Source: Eubacterium uniforme (GTDB lineage Bacteria; Bacillota; Clostridia; Lachnospirales; Lachnospiraceae). From it: 64,000 nucleotides of DNA. The notes below the pieces were generated by a model, which saw only the letters and a program-made list of their open reading frames with translations, did not search any database and was not told the DNA's origin. The stretch's first letter is position 1, and each line of letters opens with the position of its first letter. Below, piece after piece: positions 1 to 6,879 of the stretch. Both the position numbers and the translations under genes were made by a program. The DNA is taken from the NCBI RefSeq assembly GCF_900167115.1, contig NZ_FUXZ01000007.1:62001-126000 (forward strand), written 5' to 3'.

Positions 1-23
1 AGTTAGATGTGTAATGTCATAAG

Positions 24-100
24 GAGGGGCCCGCTTGTGGGAGAAACCTTGTGACCAGTGCACGCCCATTGTCGAAGACAATTATAAATGCGTGCACACA
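24..100 (+). repeat. Structured intergenic repeat, copy 1
   Basis: This is the first of three related elements in the window. It opens with a GGGGCCC box and a small hairpin (CCCGC at 30-34 with GTGGG at 37-41). An 8-bp stem follows (GTGCACGC at 58-65 with GCGTGCAC at 90-97), enclosing a 6-bp hairpin with a GAA loop (ATTGTC 68-73, GACAAT 77-82). It lies directly upstream of the parC-like gene, whose AAGGAG ribosome site is at 111-116. Compared with copy 2 the stems differ in sequence but remain paired, which points to selection on RNA or DNA structure. It could be a cis-regulatory RNA or a small mobile palindromic element. Confidence 0.7.
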
Positions 101-121
101 ATACAAATGTAAGGAGTAATT

Positions 122-2524
122 ATGTCAGAACAGATAGTAAGAACAGAATATTCTGAAGTAATGCAGAAATCATATATAGACTATGCTATGAGTACTATTT
201 GTGCTAGAGCAATTCCTGATGTAAGGGATGGACTTAAGCCAGTACAAAGACGAGTGCTTTATGCCATGGAGCAGTTAGGTCTAAATCATAATAAGCCTCA
301 TAGAAAGTCTGCTCGTATCGTTGGTGATGCTATGGGTAAATATCATCCACATGGTGATAGCTCAATTTATGATGCACTTGTTGTATTATCTCAGGACTTT
401 AAGAAAGGCATGGCTTTAGTTGATGGCCACGGAAACTTCGGTTCAATCGAAGGTGATGGCGCAGCAGCCATGCGTTATACAGAAGCTAAATTAAAGAAAT
501 TTACACAGGATGTATATTTAGCAGATTTAGATAAGGATGTTGTAGACTTTGTACCTAACTTTGATGAAACAGAGAAGGAACCTGCAGTATTACCTGTACG
601 TATTCCGAACATTTTAATTAATGGTGCGGAAGGTATCGCAGTAGGTATGACTACAAGTATTCCAACACATAACCTTGCTGAAGTAATTGATGCTATGATT
701 GCATATATGGGCAAGGAAAAAATTACAGTGGAAGAACTTATGGAATACGTTCCAGGCCCAGATTTTCCGACAGGTGGTATTGTAGTTAATAAAGATGAAT
801 TATTAGAAATATATCAAACTGGAACAGGCAAAATTAAACTTCGTGGTAAGGTTGAATTTGAACCAGCAAAAAAGAAGAGTGGTAAGGATAAGTTAGTTAT
901 TACAGAAATTCCATATACCATGATTGGAGCAAATATTTCTAAATTCATTTCTGATGTTGTGGATCTTGTTGAAAGCAAGAAGACAAGCGACATAACTGAT
1001 ATAACAAATGAATCCTCAAAAGAAGGTATCAGAATTGTTCTTGAATTAAAGAAAGGTGCAGATGTAGAAAAGATTAAGAATCTTTTATATAAAAAGACAA
1101 AACTCGAGGATACATTTGGTGTTAATATGTTAGGTATTGCTGATGGTAAACCAGAGCAGCTTAACTTAAAGAGTATACTTGCTTATAATATTGAATTCCA
1201 GTATGAAATTTTGACTCGTAAATATACAACACTTCTTGAAAAGGCTTATGAACAGAAGGAAGTTAAGGAAGGTCTTATTAGAGCTTGTAACATTATTGAT
1301 TTAATTATTGAAATTATTAGAGGAAGCAATAATTTAAAACAGGCTAAGGAATGTTTGATTTCTGGTAATACTGAAGGGATTAAGTTTAAGAATCCGGAGT
1401 CAGAGATTTTAGCATCTAACTTAAACTTTACAGAAAGACAGGCTCAGGCTATCTTAGAACTTAGATTATATAAATTAATTGGACTTGAAATCTTAGCACT
1501 TCAAAAAGAATTTGAAGAATTAGTTGAAAAGATTTCTGAATATGAAGATATTCTTCATAGCAGAAAGTCAATGGCTAAAGTATTAAAGAAAGATTTATTA
1601 GCAATTAAGAAAGAATATGCACTTCCAAGAAAAACAGAAATAACTAATGCTAAAGCAGCAGAAGTAGTTGTTGAAGAGATTAAGGAACAGGAAGTAATCT
1701 TTGTAATGGATAAATTTGGATATGCAAAATTACTTGAAGTTTCTGCTTATGATAGAAATAAGGAAAGTGTTGATGCTGAGAATACACATGTATTTAGCTG
1801 TATGAATACGGATAAAATTGTTATTTTTACAGATAATGGTAATATGCATCAGATAAAAGTATTAAAGATTCCATCAAAGAGACCTAAGGATAAGGGTGTA
1901 CCTATTGATAATCTTGGTAACTATAGTAGTGCTGGTGAATCAATTGTAGGAATCTATGCATATAATAATATTAAAGATAATAAGTTGTTATTTACTACTA
2001 AGATGGGAATAATGAAGCTTGTTGATGCATCAGAATTTGATGTTAACAGAAGTACAATTTCAGCAACTAAGTTACAGGATGATGATTTATTAGTTAGTGT
2101 AAATGCAACTAGAATTACAACTAAGGTTGTAGAAGTTCCTGAAACAGATGAAGGAGATATTCCTCTTATTTTATCAGGTGGATCGGATGATGGATTTGAT
2201 GAACAGTTAGGTCTTGATTTCGAGGCTATGGGTTATGGTGATATTGATATAGCACCTAAAGAAGAAACACAGTATACAAGAGAAATCTTAGTACTTCAGA
2301 CACATGAGGGGTATTACTTAAGATTCCCACTTAAGGATGTTCCGGAAAAGAAGAAGAATGCCATCGGTGTTAAAGGAATAAAGCTTACTGAGGGTGATTA
2401 TGTAAGAACAGTATTTCTTTTGGATGTTGGAGATAATAAGATTGTACAGTATAAAGGTAAAAAGGTAGAACTTCGTAAACTTAATATTGCAAAACGTGGT
2501 GGTAGAGGTTCTAAAGGAAAGTAG
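122..2524 (+). CDS. parC: Type IIA DNA topoisomerase subunit A (ParC/GyrA family, probably topoisomerase IV)
   Basis: This is the DNA-breaking subunit of a bacterial type IIA topoisomerase, which passes one duplex through another with its ATPase partner (ParE or GyrB, expected upstream of the window). The 800 residues have the N-terminal breakage-reunion domain with the AAMRYTEA active site (Tyr119) and the quinolone-determining segment HPHGDSSIYDA, with Ser80/Ser81 and Asp84. The C-terminal third is the beta-pinwheel domain. No clear QRRGGKG GyrA box is present in the first blade; only a KRGGRGSKGK run occurs at the extreme C-terminus. That, and the absence of dnaA or gyrB nearby, favours ParC over GyrA, but paralogue assignment by eye is uncertain. 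An acidic insertion lies near residues 680-720. AAGGAG stands 5 nt before the ATG. Confidence 0.85.
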   Translation: MSEQIVRTEYSEVMQKSYIDYAMSTICARAIPDVRDGLKPVQRRVLYAMEQLGLNHNKPHRKSARIVGDAMGKYHPHGDSSIYDALVVLSQDFKKGMALVDGHGNFGSIEGDGAAAMRYTEAKLKKFTQDVYLADLDKDVVDFVPNFDETEKEPAVLPVRIPNILINGAEGIAVGMTTSIPTHNLAEVIDAMIAYMGKEKITVEELMEYVPGPDFPTGGIVVNKDELLEIYQTGTGKIKLRGKVEFEPAKKKSGKDKLVITEIPYTMIGANISKFISDVVDLVESKKTSDITDITNESSKEGIRIVLELKKGADVEKIKNLLYKKTKLEDTFGVNMLGIADGKPEQLNLKSILAYNIEFQYEILTRKYTTLLEKAYEQKEVKEGLIRACNIIDLIIEIIRGSNNLKQAKECLISGNTEGIKFKNPESEILASNLNFTERQAQAILELRLYKLIGLEILALQKEFEELVEKISEYEDILHSRKSMAKVLKKDLLAIKKEYALPRKTEITNAKAAEVVVEEIKEQEVIFVMDKFGYAKLLEVSAYDRNKESVDAENTHVFSCMNTDKIVIFTDNGNMHQIKVLKIPSKRPKDKGVPIDNLGNYSSAGESIVGIYAYNNIKDNKLLFTTKMGIMKLVDASEFDVNRSTISATKLQDDDLLVSVNATRITTKVVEVPETDEGDIPLILSGGSDDGFDEQLGLDFEAMGYGDIDIAPKEETQYTREILVLQTHEGYYLRFPLKDVPEKKKNAIGVKGIKLTEGDYVRTVFLLDVGDNKIVQYKGKKVELRKLNIAKRGGRGSKGK

Positions 2525-2587
2525 AAAAAAGACGTAAAAAGGATGAGTGTAGGATAAATACAACCTAGAAAGTGTATTTATATAAGT

Positions 2588-2618
2588 GTATAGTATTGTG
2601 ATTTTTGTATAGTATTGT
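2588..2618. repeat. 12-bp direct repeat upstream of the wall hydrolase gene
   Basis: GTATAGTATTGT occurs at 2588-2599 and again at 2607-2618, a 19-bp period, in the 133-bp gap between the topoisomerase gene and the secreted glucosaminidase gene. It could be a pair of regulator sites or a small local duplication. No convincing -35/-10 pair was seen in the gap. Confidence 0.4.
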
Positions 2619-2657
2619 AATAAGAAAATAAGTAAAAATTATTTCAGGAGAATAAAA

Positions 2658-5303
2658 ATGCGGAAAAAGATAATTAAAAAAGCTATGGCTATTTCATTGA
2701 GTTTAGCCATATCAGTGGGGCTTATAAATCCCCCTACAGAGTATTTAAACAATAATCTAAGTGTTTATGCAGATGATTTTGAGAATAGTATTAGTGCTTT
2801 TCCAGATAGCTATAAACCATATCTTAGAAATTTACACAAACAACATCCTAATTGGACATATACGGCTTTTAATACTGGGCTAGATTTTAATACAGCAGTT
2901 GTTGCTGAGACATCAAATAATAGAAGTTTGGTTGAGAATGAATACTCAGATTATTTAAAAAGTAATGCCAAAGGAGATTATAATTCAAGTACAGGTCAAT
3001 ATATTGCCAAGGATTCAGGAAGATGGGTGTCGGCTTCTAAAAATACGGTTTCGTATTTTATGGATCCTAGAAACTTTATAAAAGAAGACACAATTTTTAT
3101 GTTTGAAAATTTATCATATGATAAAAATAAACATACTCAGTCAGGTGTTGAAGGTGTTCTTTCAGGATCATTTATGAGTGATGTATTTGTTGCATATAAT
3201 GATAAATCAGGAAACCTTAAAACTATAGATACCAAGTTTTCAAAAGCCATTATGGATGCTGCTTCTGCAAGTAAAGTAAGTCCATATTATATAGCATCCA
3301 AAATGCTTCAGGAGATAGGACGTTCGTCATATAGTGGATTTCCAAAAGTAATAAATGGAAAAAAATATGGATTAGGCGCAGGTTCTGCTATAAATGGTAA
3401 GCATAAGACTTATCCGGGCATTTATAATTTTTATAATATAGGTGCTAGTGATGGTGATGATCCTGTTAGCAGAGGTTTAAAGTGGGCAAGTAGTGGAAGT
3501 ACATATGAAAGACCATGGAATACACCTGTTAAATCTATAAAAGGAGGAGCAGTTTATATTGGTGAAAAATATATAAATTGTGGACAGTATACACCATATT
3601 TCCAAAGATTTAATGTTAATAGCAAATCATCTTATGATTTATATACTCACCAGTATATGACAGCAATTCCAGCTGTTGCACAGGAAGCTAAAACTACATA
3701 TAATGCTTATGTAGCAAATAATGGAATTAATACAGCACTTAATTTTGTTATTCCAGTTTATGATAATATGCCTTCTATGGATACAACTATTCATATTGGT
3801 AGTGATGGAAATAGAACTGGTACAGTTAATGATACAATTAATACCAGAACAGGCCCTTCGGTAGGTTATGATATTATAGGTAGAATTAAGCCAGGTACAA
3901 GAGTTACTATTATAGATTATGTAAGATCTGATACAGCAAATACAAATCAATTTTTAGTTAATCCATATTGGTATAAGGTATCCTATACTGATGGGGATGG
4001 TGCTGCAAAAACATCATTTGTTTCGGCAAGATTTGTTGATGTGGATGTTACAGATGAATACTATTTAGGAGTTGCAGCTCCTTTGGACATAGATATCTCA
4101 AATGAAGAAAAAGCATACTTTATGACAGATAATCCTGCTGTTGCAACAGTGGATGATGATGGAAATGTAACAGGTGTAAAAGAAGGAACAACTAACATTA
4201 GAGCATATACAGTTAGTGGAAAATGTAGTGTTGTTGGTATTAAAATTGTTAGAATAGGTGTTAAATTCTCTAAGAAAAAATATTACATTCCAAAGAATGG
4301 AAACTTAAAAATTACAGCTAATGTATATACATTGCTTGAAGATAAGAGTGTTACATATACTGTAGCAAATACTAATATTGCAACAGTAGATGCTTCTGGT
4401 AATGTTAAAGGTAAGAATTATGGAACTACTACTTTAACAGCTACAACTAACGTAGATAAAAAGAAAGCAACATGTACTATTCAGGTAGTTAAACCAGTTG
4501 AAAAAATCACCCTAAATAGAAGTAAGAAAAATATTTCAGTTGGCAATACTTTTAAGTTAGTTGCATCATTCGTTCCTAAGGATGCATCAGTACAGTTACT
4601 TAAGTGGAGTAGTTCAAATAAATCTATAGCTAAAGTATCTAAGGAAGGTTTAGTTACTGCTGTAAAACCAGGAACATGTGAAATTACAGCCAAGTCGGTA
4701 GAAGGTGGAAAAACAGCTAAATGTGTAATTAATGTTATACCTAAGGCAATAGCTAATGTAAGTGCTGCTTCATATGGATATGATAGAGTTAAGATAAAAT
4801 GGGATGTCCAAGCAGGTGTAACTGGATATGTTGTATTTAAACAAAATACGTCAAATAAGAAGTATACAAAACTTGCTACAATTGAAGGAGCAAATAACAA
4901 CACTTATATTGATAAAGGCTTGAAATTAGGCCAGAAGTATAGATATAAGGTTAAATCTTATATTGCGATTAACGGTAAAGATTATAGAAGTACATACTCA
5001 AAGGTAGTTGGTGCAAGACCAAAGCCTGCTAGAGGAAAAATAAAATACCTTAAGAATAAAAGGAGAAGTATTAAGGTTAAATTTAGAGCTGTAAGAGGCG
5101 CAACTAACTATCAGGTATTTAGAAAAGATAGTGTATCTAATAAATATAAAAAGATTGCAGGATTTAAGAGCAATAAGACATATTACTTTGATAGGAAAGT
5201 GAAAAAAGGCGTTACATACACATATAAAGTACGTGCAATAGTAAAAGTTGGAAAGAAGAATTACAAAGGAAAATGCACAGTAGAAAAGAGTATAAGTAGA
5301 TAA
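2658..5303 (+). CDS. Secreted glucosaminidase-like cell-wall protein with SH3, Big2 and FN3 domains
   Basis: This is an exported protein likely to cut or bind peptidoglycan. Residues 1-39 are a signal peptide (basic start, hydrophobic core, cleavage near VYADD). Residues about 45-370 resemble the clostridial glucosaminidase/lysozyme-like module, with the probable catalytic Glu in MLQEIGRSSYSG near residue 218. Residues about 388-461 form a bacterial SH3 domain (NTRTGPSVGYDIIG). Residues about 475-695 hold Big2-type Ig-like repeats (TVDDDGNVTGVKEGTT), and 695-881 two FN3-like domains ending in a very lysine-rich tail. There is no sortase motif, so wall retention is probably by SH3 and basic domains. 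The start is supported by CAGGAG 7 nt upstream. It is probably a single-gene unit, closed by a strong terminator. The catalytic assignment is by family resemblance only. Confidence 0.75.
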   Translation: MRKKIIKKAMAISLSLAISVGLINPPTEYLNNNLSVYADDFENSISAFPDSYKPYLRNLHKQHPNWTYTAFNTGLDFNTAVVAETSNNRSLVENEYSDYLKSNAKGDYNSSTGQYIAKDSGRWVSASKNTVSYFMDPRNFIKEDTIFMFENLSYDKNKHTQSGVEGVLSGSFMSDVFVAYNDKSGNLKTIDTKFSKAIMDAASASKVSPYYIASKMLQEIGRSSYSGFPKVINGKKYGLGAGSAINGKHKTYPGIYNFYNIGASDGDDPVSRGLKWASSGSTYERPWNTPVKSIKGGAVYIGEKYINCGQYTPYFQRFNVNSKSSYDLYTHQYMTAIPAVAQEAKTTYNAYVANNGINTALNFVIPVYDNMPSMDTTIHIGSDGNRTGTVNDTINTRTGPSVGYDIIGRIKPGTRVTIIDYVRSDTANTNQFLVNPYWYKVSYTDGDGAAKTSFVSARFVDVDVTDEYYLGVAAPLDIDISNEEKAYFMTDNPAVATVDDDGNVTGVKEGTTNIRAYTVSGKCSVVGIKIVRIGVKFSKKKYYIPKNGNLKITANVYTLLEDKSVTYTVANTNIATVDASGNVKGKNYGTTTLTATTNVDKKKATCTIQVVKPVEKITLNRSKKNISVGNTFKLVASFVPKDASVQLLKWSSSNKSIAKVSKEGLVTAVKPGTCEITAKSVEGGKTAKCVINVIPKAIANVSAASYGYDRVKIKWDVQAGVTGYVVFKQNTSNKKYTKLATIEGANNNTYIDKGLKLGQKYRYKVKSYIAINGKDYRSTYSKVVGARPKPARGKIKYLKNKRRSIKVKFRAVRGATNYQVFRKDSVSNKYKKIAGFKSNKTYYFDRKVKKGVTYTYKVRAIVKVGKKNYKGKCTVEKSISR

Positions 5304-5308
5304 AATTA

Positions 5309-5340
5309 AGTCCCAGCACTTTAAGTGTTGGGACTTTTTT
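5309..5340 (+). terminator. Rho-independent terminator
   Basis: AGTCCCAGCACT pairs with AGTGTTGGGACT (one G-U) and is followed by TTTTTT. It ends the glucosaminidase gene and sits tail-to-tail with the HAD phosphatase gene on the other strand. Confidence 0.9.
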
Positions 5341-5363
5341 CATACATTTGATTAATGTTTAAA

Positions 5364-6140
5364 TTACATTCTAATAACATCTTGCAAGATTGTTGCAACG
5401 TCAGGAGCAAGGAATCTTGCTGCACGTCTAATGTCTGGATATGAATCCTGCATTGCATAACTAAAGAATGCATGCTCAAACATATCAAGATCATTATAAT
5501 TATCGCCAAATGCCATTGTATCTTCTTCAGAAATACCAAAAGCTTCCTGGACTTTAATTAGTGCATTGCCTTTGGTAACGTATGGAGCTGTAATGTCAAC
5601 CCATCTAGGTTGTGATTGAACAACATATAATGAGTTTCCCCATTCTTTTTGAAGCTTTTTGGCAAAATCATCGATATTTCCCTCTCTAAAAGCTGAAACC
5701 TTAATGACTTCTTCTTTAATGTCTCGAAGGTTTTTAATTTCCTCTAATATGTTGTTTAAATCTTTTGTTATGTGATCGGCAAATGATTGGTTTTTTACCT
5801 TTGAATATGTTTTTTCCTCACCGGAAATCATTAATTCACATCTAGGTTCTTTTAATATCTCCTCGGATATTTTAAAAGCTGTTCTTTTATCTAAGAAAGA
5901 TTTGCTTATTAATTGTTCATTGTAAACAACTAAAGCACCGTTAACACATATAAAAACTATGTCGTCTTTTACAGGCTCAAAAAGACGACGCAAGCTTGTG
6001 TACTCCCTTCCACTTGCAACAGCAAATAATATTCCCTTTTCCTTAAATTGTTTTATATACTCAATTACTTCCTCTGGTATTTGCGTATCTCCGTTTCTTA
6101 GCAAAGTACCATCTACGTCACTTACTACTAGTTTAATCAT
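5364..6140 (-). CDS. Cof-type HAD-superfamily phosphatase
   Basis: This is a cytoplasmic haloacid-dehalogenase phosphatase of the Cof/YidA type, usually acting on sugar phosphates or small phosphorylated metabolites; the substrate cannot be read from sequence. Motif I is DVDGTLL at the N-terminus, with both aspartates present. Motif II is in VASGRE and motif IV is GDNYNDLDMF. The type IIB cap lies between them. The length of 258 residues is normal. The start at 6140 is chosen because MIKLVVSDVDGT follows an AGGAAG ribosome site. A longer frame reaching 6179 would add 13 residues without a ribosome site. The gene is divergent from the ECF S-component gene. Confidence 0.85.
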   Translation of the reverse strand: MIKLVVSDVDGTLLRNGDTQIPEEVIEYIKQFKEKGILFAVASGREYTSLRRLFEPVKDDIVFICVNGALVVYNEQLISKSFLDKRTAFKISEEILKEPRCELMISGEEKTYSKVKNQSFADHITKDLNNILEEIKNLRDIKEEVIKVSAFREGNIDDFAKKLQKEWGNSLYVVQSQPRWVDITAPYVTKGNALIKVQEAFGISEEDTMAFGDNYNDLDMFEHAFFSYAMQDSYPDIRRAARFLAPDVATILQDVIRM

Positions 6141-6183
6141 GTTTCTTCCTTTATTCGTTAATATTGTTGTTTCCAACATAAAA

Positions 6184-6212
6184 AGTATATCATATCATTA
6201 TTTTATTAACAA
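6184..6212 (-). promoter_or_regulatory. Sigma-A promoter for the HAD phosphatase gene
   Basis: On the minus strand, TTGTTA (6212-6207) and TATACT (6189-6184) are separated by 17 bp, and the transcript would begin about 40 nt before the start codon at 6140. It lies back to back with the promoter of the divergent gene. Confidence 0.6.
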
Positions 6213-6227
6213 ATGTTATTTGAAATA

Positions 6228-6256
6228 TTGTTTATAAAGGATAATTTTGATATACT
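6228..6256 (+). promoter_or_regulatory. Sigma-A promoter for the ECF S-component gene
   Basis: TTGTTT (6228-6233) and TATACT (6251-6256) are separated by 17 bp, 35 bp before the ATG at 6291. The two divergent -35 boxes are only about 15 bp apart, so one regulator could affect both. Confidence 0.55.
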
Positions 6257-6290
6257 AGTCAAGGTAAGAAAAGATGTTAGGAGATATGTT

Positions 6291-6830
6291 ATGGGTTTAC
6301 ATGACTTACATCCACATATAAGATGGACACCTAAAAAGATGGCGTTATCATTGGTGTTTACAACGATTATTATGATTGCTACTTTGTTGGTTACAAAGAA
6401 AACACCGAATGGATATATACATATGGGCAATGCATTTGTTCTTTTGGTTTCATTATATTTTGGACCAGAGTTAAGCATAGTCCCAGTAGCATTAGGCTCT
6501 TGTCTCGCAGACTTGGCGTTACGTATGCCTGAATGGGCTTTATTTACACTATTTATTAAAGGTACAATGGCATTTATAATGTGTGCAATATCAAGAAGAA
6601 GACCAAGACTTAAACTCGCAGCAACAACAACATTTGCTGGCGCTGTAGTAGGAAGTGCGTATTGCGTTTTGATGTATACATTGGCATCATGCTTTATGGC
6701 AGGTTCTTTTTCAAAGTGGTATATTGAAGCAAAATGGCTTTTATTTGAAGCAGTTGTAGGGGTGATTTTGTTTTATATTTTTGGATTTATTATTGATAAA
6801 ACGAAAGTTTATAAGATGTTATATAGTTAA
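6291..6830 (+). CDS. ECF transporter S component-like membrane protein
   Basis: This is a small polytopic protein of 179 residues with five or six hydrophobic segments. The segment TPNGYIHMGNAFVLL followed by a YFGPELSIVPVALGSCLADL-like region fits substrate-binding S components of energy-coupling-factor vitamin transporters, the PF07155-like group. Such proteins capture a vitamin or precursor and share a common EcfAA'T energising module, which is not encoded here. The start at 6291 has TAGGAG 6 nt upstream. A frame opening at 6213 would add 26 residues and overlap the promoter, so it is rejected. The substrate is unknown. Confidence is good for the fold and lower for the transport role. Confidence 0.65.
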   Translation: MGLHDLHPHIRWTPKKMALSLVFTTIIMIATLLVTKKTPNGYIHMGNAFVLLVSLYFGPELSIVPVALGSCLADLALRMPEWALFTLFIKGTMAFIMCAISRRRPRLKLAATTTFAGAVVGSAYCVLMYTLASCFMAGSFSKWYIEAKWLLFEAVVGVILFYIFGFIIDKTKVYKMLYS

Positions 6831-6833
6831 TAC

Positions 6834-6862
6834 AAAAAACAGCATTTTAAATGCTGTTTTTT
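6834..6862 (+). terminator. Terminator or attenuator hairpin between the S-component and YfhO genes
   Basis: AAAAAACAGCATTT pairs with AAATGCTGTTTTTT, an almost perfect A-stem/U-tract terminator. The ribosome site of the next gene begins one base later, so no promoter fits between the two. Confidence 0.8.
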
Positions 6863-6879
6863 AAAGGAAGGAAATTACC

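Noticed and set aside
122-2524. Calling the first gene gyrA
   Set aside because: It has no clear GyrA box in the first pinwheel blade and no gyrB/dnaA context; a ParC label fits better, although the paralogue cannot be settled by eye.
4481-4903. Long minus-strand frame inside the glucosaminidase gene
   Set aside because: Antisense shadow of a low-complexity Lys/Thr-rich coding region; no start signals.
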